DNA of 64,000 nucleotides, taken from Halorarum halophilum. Its GTDB lineage: Archaea > Halobacteriota > Halobacteria > Halobacteriales > Haloferacaceae. The translations under genes and the position numbers were made by a program. The notes beneath the pieces are model-generated. The model was given only the letters and a program-made list of their open reading frames with translations, was not told the DNA's origin and did not search any database. The stretch is from positions 3,162,001 to 3,226,000 of the forward strand of contig NZ_CP058529.1 of NCBI RefSeq assembly GCF_013401515.1, written 5' to 3'. Every line of letters begins with the position of its first letter. Positions within the stretch are counted from its first letter, which is position 1. Of the stretch, positions 43,484 to 52,159 are shown in pieces.

Positions 43484-43501
43484 TTTTAGGCCGTCCTAAA
43501 A
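43484..43501 (-). promoter_or_regulatory. DtxR/Idr-like iron box 2
   Basis: TTTTAGGCCGTCCTAAAA repeats the perfect 7-4-7 palindrome of box 1, 36 bases further from dat (centre to centre 36 bp), which is an integral number of helical turns approximately (3.4). Tandem boxes suggest cooperative repression. Confidence 0.8.
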
Positions 43502-43585
43502 CAACTCGCCGCCCGTCTCCCAACGGAAGTTGGTCGGGGCAGAAGTACTCCGCTCGAGGGGGGAAGGGTGGACGCTTTGGCTATT

Positions 43586-43603
43586 TCTTAGGCCAACCTA
43601 AAA
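43586..43603 (+). promoter_or_regulatory. DtxR/Idr-like iron box 3, facing the amphi-Trp gene
   Basis: TCTTAGGCCAACCTAAAA has the same 7-4-7 layout with one mismatch in the left arm. It lies 44 bases before the ATG at 43648 and about 80 bp from box 2, so it probably controls the divergent gene. Confidence 0.7.
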
Positions 43604-43647
43604 GAATGTTGGAAACCATAACTGACCGGGCGTGTAGCAGATGGTGT

Positions 43648-43887
43648 ATGTCCGGGGAAGTCCTATTCAAATCCGAAAGCGGCCAGAGCAGAGAAGAAAT
43701 CGCATTGTACCTCCACGCCGTGGCCGAAAAGCTCGAACGGGGAGACGCAATTACGCTCACATCTGGATCCGAGTCCGTGACGATGGAGCCGCCAGCTCGT
43801 CCGGCGTTCGAGGACAAAGCCGAACTCGAGTGGGATGAGAACAGTGGGAACGGGGGCGAACGCACTGGCCAGTTAGAAATCGAGTGA
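43648..43887 (+). CDS. amphi-Trp domain-containing protein
   Basis: 79 residues from the ATG at 43648; an in-frame ATG at 43606 would sit on the iron box and is rejected. The start 'MSGEVLFKSESGQSREEIALYLHAVAEKLERGDAITL' is the amphi-Trp domain (a short amphipathic helix-beta domain), ending 'FEDKAELEWDEN'. It is transcribed away from the siderophore operon with iron box 3 in its promoter, implying iron control. Biochemical function is not known. Confidence 0.75.
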   Translation: MSGEVLFKSESGQSREEIALYLHAVAEKLERGDAITLTSGSESVTMEPPARPAFEDKAELEWDENSGNGGERTGQLEIE

Positions 43888-43988
43888 CCGGTACAGAATT
43901 TGACCCCGGAACTGAACGCACTGCGATTCCTGGTGAGGGAGGGTGCAAGCCGGAGGCTGCCGGTCTAGCAGCCCCTTGAGCACACCGA

Positions 43989-44867
43989 TCAACCGTTCCG
44001 AATTGGTTCTCTAACCGTAATAACGGGAACCGGTGCGGACCTGACGGTTTTCTCGGCCACACTCCCGAGTAGGACTCGGTCGGCGCCGCGTCGGCCACTG
44101 GTACCCATGACAATGGCGTGGATTTCATTCGTCTCAATACTTTCTCTGATTACCTTCGCAGGTGATCCGTGTTCGACGTGCGTTTGGACGTGTGCCAGTT
44201 CGTACTCGTGGGCTTTCGCGACCACGTCGACGACAGCCTCAGATGCCGGGTGCTCAAGTTCGTCCGCAGAGAGTCCAGAGCGAACGTCAGGACCCAGCGA
44301 TGTATCATCCACGACAGAAATAATGTGGACAGTGGCGTCGAGGGCCGCCGCCAGCGCCAGACCATGACTGGCGGCAGTGGTCGAAGCAGGGCTCCCATCG
44401 GTCGGGATGAGAATGTTCTCGTACGGGAACGTCAGCTGCTCACCAGATCGAATTTGAGCGGTTAGAACAGGGACATCGGACAAGCGCACCACTTTCTCCG
44501 TGACACTCCCGAGGAGATAGCGTGAGATGCCGGTCCGGCCGTGAGTGGGTAAGACGATCAGGTCATAGTCGTAGCGCTCGGCGTAGTCAACGATCGTCGG
44601 CGCCGGATTGCCCTGAACGACGTCGGTTCCGTGCTCGACACCGAGCGTTTCGAGCGTGCCCGCGACGTCCGCAACGATCGTCTCTCCCTCCTGTTCCAGT
44701 GCGTCAACGACGGTCCCGTCGACAACAGTGACGCTGTCCCGAGTCGTATCGGCGACGAACACCACCTTGATCGTCGCCTCAGTCCACTGCGCGAGCTCGG
44801 CTGCGTGATGGACGATTTTGGCTGCGTGTTCGCTGCCGTCAACCGGGAGAAGAATCGAATCGTACAT
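43989..44867 (-). CDS. tandem universal stress protein (two UspA domains)
   Basis: 292 residues. Domain 1 (1-140) starts 'ILLPVDGSEHAAKIVHHAAELA' and has 'LPTHGRTGISRYLLGSVTEKVVRLSDVPVL'; domain 2 (150-290) starts 'ILIPTDGSPASTTAASHGLALA' and has 'GTSGRRGADRVLLGSVAEKTVRSAPVPVI'. Both carry the G-x2-G-x9-G-S ATP-binding pattern. It is divergent from the SLC13/RCK permease with a 98-bp gap, and Usp proteins often associate with such transporters. Confidence 0.9.
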   Translation of the reverse strand: MYDSILLPVDGSEHAAKIVHHAAELAQWTEATIKVVFVADTTRDSVTVVDGTVVDALEQEGETIVADVAGTLETLGVEHGTDVVQGNPAPTIVDYAERYDYDLIVLPTHGRTGISRYLLGSVTEKVVRLSDVPVLTAQIRSGEQLTFPYENILIPTDGSPASTTAASHGLALAAALDATVHIISVVDDTSLGPDVRSGLSADELEHPASEAVVDVVAKAHEYELAHVQTHVEHGSPAKVIRESIETNEIHAIVMGTSGRRGADRVLLGSVAEKTVRSAPVPVITVREPIRNG

Positions 44868-44965
44868 GTCACTACCGGCAGCTTCGGCGAACAGTCACAA
44901 AGCAGTTCCCACGGTACGTACCTCGCCGGTGGTGGGCAACATAGCCGTGAGAACCGAATCACTAT

Positions 44966-46999
44966 GTGGGCCCCACTGTGAACCCATACATAGTTGATTC
45001 GGTGACGAAGGTACTACACGAACTCGCACTGGCGACGCCGGCACTCCTCCAGCAACTCCCAGTGGAGCTGCCGGTCTCTCTCGACGTGTTCGTCGTGCTT
45101 GCCGTCGTCGGTGTCGCGCTCGTCCTGTTCGTCCTCCAGCCTGTCTCGATCGATACGACCGCTATCGCGCTGATGGTCGCGCTCATCCTCCTCAGTCCGT
45201 GGACTGGCGTCTCCCCAGAGGAAGGCGTCTCCGGCTTCTCGAATCCGGCGACACTCACTGTGCTGGCGATGTTCATCCTCAGTGAAGGCATTCGACAGAC
45301 TGGCGTCATCCAGATCCTCACGCAGAAAATGGAGTCGTTCGCGGGTGACAGCGAATCACGACAACTCCTCGCAACGGTCGGTCTGTCTGGACCCTCCGCG
45401 GGCTTCGTCAACAATACGCCCATCGTCGCAGTACTGATCCCAGCCGTCACGAACCTCGCCAGGAAGACCGGGACCTCGCCGTCGAAGCTGCTGATTCCTC
45501 TCTCGTTCGCCTCGATGCTCGGCGGGACGCTCACCGTCATTGGGACGTCGACAAACCTGCTCGCGAGCGATATCTGGGCGCAGATCGGTCCGACCGGCGA
45601 GCCGTTCTCACTGTTCGAGTTCACACAACTGGGGGCCGTCGTCCTGGCTGTCGGTATCGTCTATCTGCTGACCGTCGGGCGATACCTCACGCCCGCCCGG
45701 ATCACCGCCGAGGGATCTCCCACAGACCAGTTTGGGATGGCCGACTACCTGACCGACGTCGTCGTGCACGAGGACTCTAACCTCGTCGGGTCACAGGTGC
45801 GTGAGCTGCGGCGCGGGGGCCTCGATCTGGACGTGTTTCAGATCGTGCGCAACGGCCGCAGCATCGTCCGCGGCCTCCCGAGCGAGCGGATCCGCGCCGG
45901 CGATGTCCTCTCGGTGAGAGCGAGCCAGGAGACGCTCGAACAGGTCATCGAGGACGAGCACCTCGTCCTCCTGCCAGAACTCCTCGACGCCGCAGCCGAC
46001 GAGGACGAACCCTTCCCCGATGGCTTTGTGCCGGCACACCACGCGTGGAACCAGCCGCCGGCAACAGCCGACGCCACCCCGTCGGCTGATGAGAACGAGG
46101 AAAAAGACGGCGGGGACGGAAACGCGGACGCGGATGATGCCAAGGCGGAGACCTCGCTCACGGAGGTCGTGTTGCTCCCTGGGTCGTGGTCGAACAGACG
46201 AGATGGCGTCGCCGGCTTCGAGCGTGAATTCGACGCGACAGTCCTCGCAATCCGCCGGGGCAACGAGGTAATTCGTCAGCGCCTCCGGGACGTCGACCTG
46301 CAGGCTGGGGACGTGTTGCTCGTGCAGACGAGTGCGGACGTCCTGGAACGGCTTCGGGTCGACACCAACGTCGTCGTCTCTAGCGACGAGCGCTGGGAGG
46401 AGTTCGACCGGACGCAGATCCCCATCGCGCTGGGCATCGTCGCCGGCGTCGTCGGGCTGGCCGCGCTCGAGTACCTCCCTATCATGGTTAGCGCCCTCGC
46501 CGGTGTCGTGGCGATGCTGTTCTCGGGCATCCTCCGCCCCGCAGACGCCTACGACGCCGTCGACTGGGACGTCATCTTCCTGCTCGCCGGCGTTATCCCG
46601 TTGGGTATCGCGTTCGAGGCGTCCGGGACCGCGGACCTGATTGCGACAGGCATCGTCGCCGGGAGCGCCGTGCTGCCACCAATCGCGATGCTCGCGACGT
46701 TCTATCTCGGCACCGCAATCATCACGGAGATGGTGAGCAACAACGCCAGCGTCGTGTTGATGCTGCCCATCGCCGTCGAGGTCGCGGGGCAACTCGGTGT
46801 CAACCCCTTCGCGTTCGCGCTCGCAGTGACGTTTGCCGCCAGCACGCCGCTACTCAGCCCGGTCGGCTACCAAACGAACCTCATGGTGTATGGCCCGGGC
46901 GGCTACAAGTTCACCGACTTCGCGCGCGTCGGTGCCCCGCTCCAGCTCATCCTGACCGTCGTCACGACGGCCGGCATCGCGTACTTTTGGGGACTGTGA
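44966..46999 (+). CDS. SLC13-family permease with two TrkA-C (RCK-type) domains
   Basis: 677 residues. The membrane part occurs in two blocks of hydrophobic helices (residues 25-240 and 480-675) with 'GFVNNTPIVAVLIPAV' and 'EMVSNNASVVLMLPIAVEV', the two conserved S/T-N-N-[TA]-[PS] motifs of the DASS/SLC13 family. Between them are two TrkA_C-like soluble domains (residues about 250-330 and 400-460) separated by an acidic linker (DENEEKDGGDGNADADDAKAE). It probably imports a small anion (sulfate, phosphate or dicarboxylate) under nucleotide control. Confidence 0.85.
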   Translation: MGPTVNPYIVDSVTKVLHELALATPALLQQLPVELPVSLDVFVVLAVVGVALVLFVLQPVSIDTTAIALMVALILLSPWTGVSPEEGVSGFSNPATLTVLAMFILSEGIRQTGVIQILTQKMESFAGDSESRQLLATVGLSGPSAGFVNNTPIVAVLIPAVTNLARKTGTSPSKLLIPLSFASMLGGTLTVIGTSTNLLASDIWAQIGPTGEPFSLFEFTQLGAVVLAVGIVYLLTVGRYLTPARITAEGSPTDQFGMADYLTDVVVHEDSNLVGSQVRELRRGGLDLDVFQIVRNGRSIVRGLPSERIRAGDVLSVRASQETLEQVIEDEHLVLLPELLDAAADEDEPFPDGFVPAHHAWNQPPATADATPSADENEEKDGGDGNADADDAKAETSLTEVVLLPGSWSNRRDGVAGFEREFDATVLAIRRGNEVIRQRLRDVDLQAGDVLLVQTSADVLERLRVDTNVVVSSDERWEEFDRTQIPIALGIVAGVVGLAALEYLPIMVSALAGVVAMLFSGILRPADAYDAVDWDVIFLLAGVIPLGIAFEASGTADLIATGIVAGSAVLPPIAMLATFYLGTAIITEMVSNNASVVLMLPIAVEVAGQLGVNPFAFALAVTFAASTPLLSPVGYQTNLMVYGPGGYKFTDFARVGAPLQLILTVVTTAGIAYFWGL

Positions 47000-47083
47000 C
47001 CCGACAGATGTTCGACTGCGTCGTGCGCTATGGCGGCGCGCAGGAGCCGCCCCCTACAAGAGCCTATACGCCAATACTGGTGT

Positions 47084-48424
47084 ATGGTTGAGTTGATCTC
47101 TATCGGTGGGCTGTTCCTCGCCTTCTTCCTCGTCATTATGAACGGAGTATTCGTGGCCGCTGAGTTCGCATTTGTGAAAATCCGGCCGACCCGGGTGAAC
47201 GCGCTCGTTGACCGCGGGAAACCCGGTGCAGGACTTGTACAGGACGCCATCGAGAACCTCGATGGCTATCTGGCAGTCAGTCAGCTCGGGATTACGCTCT
47301 CCTCACTCGGCCTCGGGTGGATCGGTGAGCCGGCTGTCGCAGCACTCATCGAACCCATCCTCGGGCAACTGCTGCCTGCAGGAGTTATTCATCTTGTGGC
47401 ATTCGCTCTGGGATTCGGCTTCATCACGTTCCTCCACGTCGTCTTCGGTGAATTGGCACCGAAGACGTTCGCCATCCAAGAGGCCGAACGGGTGGCGCTC
47501 CTCGTTGCGCCGCTCATGAAAATATTTTACCACCTATTCCTGCCCGGTCTCATAGTCTTCAACGGCACCGCCAACTACTTCACTAGCCTCGTCGGCGTGT
47601 CGCCAGCGTCCGAAAGCGAAGAAACCCATTCCGAGGAGGAGATTCTGATGATCCTCACGCGCTCGGAAGAAACGGGACACGTCGACCTCGACGAGGTCGA
47701 GATGATTGAGAGCGTCTTCGAACTCGGCGACACGCTCGCCCGGGAGATCATGGTGCCACGTCCCGATGTAGAAACCGTGTCCGCCTCGATGGCGCTTTCA
47801 GAACTTCGTGCGGTTGCCGCCAGCGGGACCTACACTCGCTATATCGTCCTCGACGAAGACGGGGACCAGCCAGTTGGCTTCGTCCACGCAAAGGATATCC
47901 TTCAGGCGAGCGAAACCGAAGCAAATCACGACTCAATCACTGCACGTGACCTCGCACGAGAGGTCCTGGTAGTCCCGGAGACGCGACGGATTGACGCAAT
48001 TCTCGCAGAGTTCCAGACACACGGTGGTGGACAGATCGCGGTTGTCATCGACGAATGGGGCGTTTTCGAGGGGATCGTAACCATCGAGGACGTCCTCGAG
48101 GAGATCGTCGGCGACATTCAAGACGAATTTGACACAGCACTGCAGGGCCCTACTATCGAGCACCGAGACGACGGAACGTACATCGTCGACGGCGGCGTCC
48201 CAGTCCAAGACGTGAACGAACGGCTCGGCGCTACGTTCGAGACCGACGAGGTCGAAACGATCGGTGGATTCGTCTTTAGTCAGCTCGGTCGAGAACCCGA
48301 TGTCGGTGACCAGATCGAGCAGCAGGGATATGTCCTTCGCGTAGACGCTATCGACAACGCGCGAATCGAACGCCTCGTGATCCAGCCACCTGAGACCTCT
48401 CAGACAGAGACTACTGGGGAATAA
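47084..48424 (+). CDS. CNNM/CorC-HlyC family membrane protein (DUF21-CBS-CorC_C)
   Basis: 446 residues from the ATG at 47084; an in-frame upstream start at 47030 adds poorly conserved residues. DUF21/CNNM domain (1-190, 'ISIGGLFLAFFLVIMNGVFVAAEFAFVKIR', 'LDGYLAVSQLGITLSSLGLGWIGEPA'), two CBS domains (about 210-330, 'REIMVPRPDVETV' and 'GGQIAVVIDEWGVFEGIVTIEDVLEEIVGDIQDEFD') and a CorC_HlyC domain (about 345-430). Members export or regulate Mg2+/Co2+. It follows the SLC13 gene by 84 bases. Confidence 0.9.
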   Translation: MVELISIGGLFLAFFLVIMNGVFVAAEFAFVKIRPTRVNALVDRGKPGAGLVQDAIENLDGYLAVSQLGITLSSLGLGWIGEPAVAALIEPILGQLLPAGVIHLVAFALGFGFITFLHVVFGELAPKTFAIQEAERVALLVAPLMKIFYHLFLPGLIVFNGTANYFTSLVGVSPASESEETHSEEEILMILTRSEETGHVDLDEVEMIESVFELGDTLAREIMVPRPDVETVSASMALSELRAVAASGTYTRYIVLDEDGDQPVGFVHAKDILQASETEANHDSITARDLAREVLVVPETRRIDAILAEFQTHGGGQIAVVIDEWGVFEGIVTIEDVLEEIVGDIQDEFDTALQGPTIEHRDDGTYIVDGGVPVQDVNERLGATFETDEVETIGGFVFSQLGREPDVGDQIEQQGYVLRVDAIDNARIERLVIQPPETSQTETTGE

Positions 48425-48769
48425 TCGGCTCGCAAACGGTGGTATTTGTGTCGGGGACAAGGGAGTGGCCCAGCTCGACCGGATCTGTCCAACAATGAGC
48501 CTCGAAATACTCGACCGACACAATGAGGAACTATTCAATTCCTCCGGTAGCCGGTTTGTGGACACGAGGTGTTCAGCCACATCCCCTTCGAGGGGGTGTT
48601 CTGCAGGAACTGCGTGCTAAATCCGACTCGGCCCACCTCCTACACCTGCTGAGTAAGGCGTGTTCGATACAGTATCTCAGCAGTAAAGGGAGCAGCAGCG
48701 CCCCCTGGGAGTGAACCCGCAACCGTCTTTGGCGCAACTACTTTTCGGTGCGGCACCTTACGGTTCCTT
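48425..48769. other. 345-bp intergenic region with an inverted repeat
   Basis: It contains CTGCTGAG (48646-48653) and CTCAGCAG (48676-48683), a perfect 8-bp inverted repeat around 22 bases, and a CCCCTTCGAGGGG hairpin near 48580-48595. I see no gene with codon bias. The inverted repeat may be an operator or an insertion-sequence scar. Confidence 0.4.
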
Positions 48770-49048
48770 ATGGACCGTTCCGACTCCTACCGACGTGAGG
48801 TCACCTCGAAGGTCGAATCAGGTTGGCGGATCGAGGAGGAGACTCAGGACCGAGTCACGCTCGTGCGGCGTGAGTTCGGTGATCCAGGGATTCACCTCAT
48901 CATCGCCATCTTGACGATTTGGTGGGCGATGGGCGTCCCGAACCTGCTATACGCCGCATACCGGTACTTCACCGGCAGTCAGCGCACCATCGTATGGAAG
49001 GACCGGGCCGAAGCCGACGTTGACGAACTCGCGACGAGCACGGAGTAA
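48770..49048 (+). CDS. small membrane protein with one or two TM segments
   Basis: 92 residues. A charged lead with 'VTSKVESGWRIEEETQDRVTLVRREFG' (about residues 10-37), then a long hydrophobic segment 'IHLIIAILTIWWAMGVPNLLYAAYRYFTG' (about 40-68), then a charged end. This form occurs in haloarchaeal small membrane proteins of unknown role. A start at 48711 in another frame is unrelated. Confidence 0.65.
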   Translation: MDRSDSYRREVTSKVESGWRIEEETQDRVTLVRREFGDPGIHLIIAILTIWWAMGVPNLLYAAYRYFTGSQRTIVWKDRAEADVDELATSTE

Positions 49049-49130
49049 TCCGTTATCGACGCCGCTGGAACGCGCGTTCCAGACAGTGAGCTGGCTTCAC
49101 ACCGTTGTCGTCCCTACTTCTCGTTGCTGC

Positions 49131-49220
49131 AGACGCGCCCTGTATTCAGCATACACTTAACGATCTACTCAACATCTGTCAACAGGAGCATGCTGACTAT
49201 AGAGGGTGAATTCAGCAGCG
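49131..49220 (+). repeat. dispersed repeat, copy B
   Basis: It begins GACGCGCCCTGTATTCAGCA (as copy C) and continues with GATCTACTCAACATCTGTCA, AGGAGCATGCTGACTATAGA and GGGTG, matching copy A. It ends with GAATTCAGCAGCGC, echoing the start. About 90 bases. Confidence 0.7.
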
Positions 49221-49305
49221 CACCGCCGATATTTTCGGTGAGTGGATGCTGAAACTGCCGCTAAGAGGAACCTGCTAACTTACCGTCGAACCGCTACTTG
49301 TTTCC

Positions 49306-49776
49306 TTATGGCTTAGCCATTGGCTCTCCGCCCTGATTTATGTTGCCCGACACGTCGCCGTTGCCCCCGACGGCAACTTCGAACTGACTCGGACCGTCCT
49401 TCATTCGAGAATTGAACGACATCACTTCGTGATTGCCATGACGAACTGAGGCCGCTGTCAGACTGTATACACCCGCACCGGTCTCCAAGTCCCGAACTAC
49501 CGTAGTGGGTTCGCCGTCGGCAGGTGCGTTTACGGTAGTCCAGATAGGACGCTCGGTATGACGTTCTGGTGGCCCATACACCAGCGTTAACCGTATTTGC
49601 TCAGTTGCTCCAGTATCGCTACGTACGATAATCCGTTCAAGGGGAGATTCCGAGGCGGGTGCTGTCTCGGTGTCGTCATCAGAATAGCTGAATGAACACC
49701 CTGCCAGAGCGGTCAGTGTTGCTACTCCCCCAGTGAGGAGACTCCTCCGTGCGATGGTCGGGGACCAATCGGCCAT
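49306..49776 (-). CDS. Tat-type lipoprotein of unknown function
   Basis: 156 residues. Tat motif 'ARRSLLTGGVATL' and lipobox 'LAGC' (Cys about residue 27), then an acidic linker (SDDDTETAPASES) and a beta-rich domain ('IIVRSDTGATEQIRLTLVYGPPERHTERP', 'VVRDLETGAGVYSLTAASVRHG'). It is surface-anchored, with a role unknown. The gene lies between repeat copies B and C, and thus may have moved with them. Confidence 0.7.
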   Translation of the reverse strand: MADWSPTIARRSLLTGGVATLTALAGCSFSYSDDDTETAPASESPLERIIVRSDTGATEQIRLTLVYGPPERHTERPIWTTVNAPADGEPTTVVRDLETGAGVYSLTAASVRHGNHEVMSFNSRMKDGPSQFEVAVGGNGDVSGNINQGGEPMAKP

Positions 49777-49899
49777 AGTCTTGACAAACTTTTCTCTAAA
49801 TTAAACATACCGTTGTGAGGCTGTTTCTTTTTCCGTACTGAGCGATTAGTACCTCACCTGTTCTTAGCGATACAATCGACTGTCACTTCGGACTGCCCT

Positions 49900-49932
49900 C
49901 GTGTCCGATACGCGCCCTGTATTCAGCATAAC
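49900..49932 (+). repeat. dispersed repeat, copy C (partial)
   Basis: Matches the first part of copies A and B: GTGTCCGATACGCGCCCTGT and ATTCAGCATA, then diverges. Confidence 0.6.
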
Positions 49933-50093
49933 TCGACGAATATCATCCGGATCTGATAGAAATACTGCTGATCAGTTTGCAGACCTTCTTAGAGCCTGTT
50001 CCAGCTCTGATGCTGTAATTCAAACAAATAGCCGACGTTACAGCTCGGATACTCAGTAACAGGTCAAACAGTCCCTCTCTGTCGTCGTGAAAC

Positions 50094-50126
50094 GCTGTTT
50101 TTCCGCTCCTGAAGGATGCGGAGCGA
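50094..50126 (+). promoter_or_regulatory. conserved hairpin leader element, copy 3 (upstream of ardC remnant)
   Basis: T-run, then CGCTCC (50104-50109), loop TGAAGGATGC, then GGAGCG (50120-50125). Compared with copies 1 and 2, a C-G pair is replaced by T-A, a compensatory change that keeps the stem. It ends 8 bases from the ATG at 50133, nearer than in the other copies. Confidence 0.65.
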
Positions 50127-50132
50127 TTCAAC

Positions 50133-51072
50133 ATGACCACTGATGCCAGTAATCAGGTTGGGCTAGATACCCAGTCCCAAGTGGCGTTCGAGAATCCGGA
50201 CGACCGAGACGACGAGATGCACAGAACGACCGAAGCGTGGGCTCACGACCTCGTCGAGGGCGTCACCGAGGCAGCCAAAAGTGAGGAGTTCCAGGAGTGG
50301 CTCAACGTCCAGACTCGGTTTCACGACTACTCGCATCGAAACACGCTCCTCATCGCACTCCAGTGTCCCCAGGCGACCCACGTGGCAGGAGAAGTTCGAT
50401 CGCCATGTGAAAGCGGGGGAGTCGGCGATCTGGATCTGGGCGCCGATCATCACCAGCAAGTGCCCAAACTGCGGGAATTCTCCGTCGTATCACGAGGCGG
50501 CAGACTGCACGTACGATGAAACGGACCCCGACGACTGGAGCGAGGGGCTCGTCGAGTTCCGACCTGTTCCCGTGTTCGACATTTCCCAAACGGAGGGAGA
50601 GCCACTTCCGAAGCTGGACACGGCTGCAACGGGTGACGCTAGCCAGTTGGTCCCTGCCCTTCTCGATACGGCCGCCGAACTCGCAGCCGACGTCGAAATC
50701 GTCTCCTCCGAGTCGTGGTCGCACGGAACAGCGAAGGGCTTCTGTCGTCACCCGAGCGATGGCGAGGAACGACCGCGTATCGAAGTAAAAGATCGGGAGA
50801 ACCGGGCGGACCTCGCAGTGACGCTCGTCCACGAGTTCGCCCACGCCCGATTGCACGTTGGCGTTGAGGACCACACGGAGCGATCCAAACGGGAGGTCGA
50901 AGCCGAGGCGGTTGCTGCGATCGTGGGTCGATACTTCGGGCTCGATACGAGCGGGTCGGCATACTACCTTGCCGCGTGGCAGGGGGACGAAGCCGATGAC
51001 ATTCTCGATCGGCTCGACCGAATCAGTAGCACGGCGGGCGAACTCATCGAGGTGGTCGAGCAATACGCGTAA
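50133..51072 (+). pseudogene. ArdC-like antirestriction/ImmA-IrrE metallopeptidase, frameshifted
   Basis: N-terminal frame (50133 to about 50390): 'AAKSEEFQEWLNVQTRFHDYSHRNTLLIALQCPQATHVAG', the ArdC N-terminal ssDNA-binding domain. It then shifts to a frame with 'QEKFDRHVKAGESAIWIWAPIITSKCPNCG', a zinc-cluster region and the metalloprotease motif H-E-F-A-H in 'ALTLVHEFAHARLHVG'-like sequence (HExxH). The canonical G-Y-N-T-W segment at the join is missing. ArdC proteins protect plasmids from restriction during transfer. The two halves are otherwise full length. Confidence 0.8.
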
Positions 51073-51204
51073 GCAGTATTCTTCCGTCCAACGCACGTAC
51101 TCTATTCGTCCTCACTCGGAGGGAAGGGCGAGCTCGCAGAATCGTACCAGCCATGATCTGCTCGGGACGCTTCGGGGGATCTTCGCGGAACTGTCCGTGA
51201 GAAG

Positions 51205-51472
51205 GGTTTTGCCCTCCCGAGGAACGGAGACCGTATGCTCCAGTCGAGGAGTTCTCTCCCTCGCACTCGTTCTCATCGTAACGCTGAGTGGGTGTACAGC
51301 CAGTCCTGGCGGTCCGTCTGTCCCGTCCGTCGATGGACAGACAGCTGGTTCCACCTCCTCTCCCGCTTCAGCTGACTCACCGACGAATGAACAGACATCA
51401 ACCGCACCATCCGCAAATGGAACGCTCGAAGTTCACTTCATCAACGTCGGGCAGGGCGCGACGTCCTTCTGA
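51205..51472 (+). pseudogene. N-terminal fragment of a ComEC-like lipoprotein/MBL gene
   Basis: A lipoprotein-type start ('VLSLALVLIVTLSGC', lipobox L-S-G-C), a Ser/Thr/Pro-rich linker and then 'TLEVHFINVGQGA' is the beginning of ComEC/Rec2-type metallo-beta-lactamase domains. Translation then falls into TGA at 51470-51472, exactly where a ParA-like sequence begins in another frame. The MBL active site is missing. The start codon is uncertain (TTG or GTG near 51205-51235). Confidence 0.55.
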
Positions 51473-52066
51473 TCGACATGGACACGCAGAACGGGAGTCT
51501 CATCTACTTCTTCGCCCCCGACTACGATCGTGGCGATCCAGAGGTACACAATCTCGTCCGCCATCAGGTTGGCCGAAAGGTGACTTCCGGGACTTCACAT
51601 ATGAAGTAGAGGACGGCATCGACCTCATTCCGTCAAATAGCATGTCAAAATACGCTCACTAGTTCCTGTTCAACGAGAAAACGCAGGCAGAGAAACTGGG
51701 GGAATCCTACAGCATGTACCATTAGCTCCATCGCGTCCTGCGTGAGGCGACCGTCTGTGATCTCTACGGCGTCCTCATCGTCGATTCGGCCGGGAAAGCT
51801 GGCCCAATTCTCTACAACGCGCTGGTCGCCGTCCGTAACGTCGTCGTACCGTTCAAGGCAACCGCAAAGGGGCAGGAGTAGGTGAACGAAGGGCGCGAGC
51901 AGGTTCCGTATTTTCTCCGGGAGGAGCTTATCAATGCAGAAGATGAACTCCAGGATACGCTCGAAACCCTCCCCGGGGAGGACGTGTATAAATCCGATTA
52001 TCCGGAGGCTGCAATGGTCGTCGCTCAGTGCAAACCGGAACTCACTGCGGAGGTCCTCCGCGAGTG
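51466..52066 (+). pseudogene. decayed ParA-family plasmid-partition ATPase
   Basis: Pieces in several frames rebuild a ParA sequence: 'RDVLLIDMDTQNGSLIYFFAPDYDRGDPEVHNLVRHQVG', then 'KGDFRDFTYEVEDGIDLIPSNSMSK', then 'NEKTQAEKLGESYSMYH', 'LHRVLREATVCDLYGVLIVDSAGKAGPILYNALVAVRNVVVPFKATAKGQE' and 'VNEGREQVPYFLREELI'. The Walker A part is missing and several frameshifts or stops are visible (51606, 51660, 51723, 51879). The first Walker A' and partition function are therefore lost. It indicates past plasmid DNA. Confidence 0.7.
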
Positions 52067-52159
52067 AGGGTATGACCTCGACAAGAGGTTATGACAAAAA
52101 TCACTCACACACGGACTAACATCAAGTAGTAAACAATTTGGAGATGGCCTTCTCACTCG

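Larger units (their letters stand above)
49777..50132. other. intergenic region with repeat copy C and hairpin leader copy 3
   Basis: Positions 49900-49932 are repeat copy C, and 50094-50126 hold the third hairpin leader. The rest has no gene I can support. Confidence 0.5.

Noticed and set aside
33516-49932. An intact insertion sequence
   Set aside because: Only short non-coding repeat copies and no transposase ORF with DDE/HUH motifs are present.
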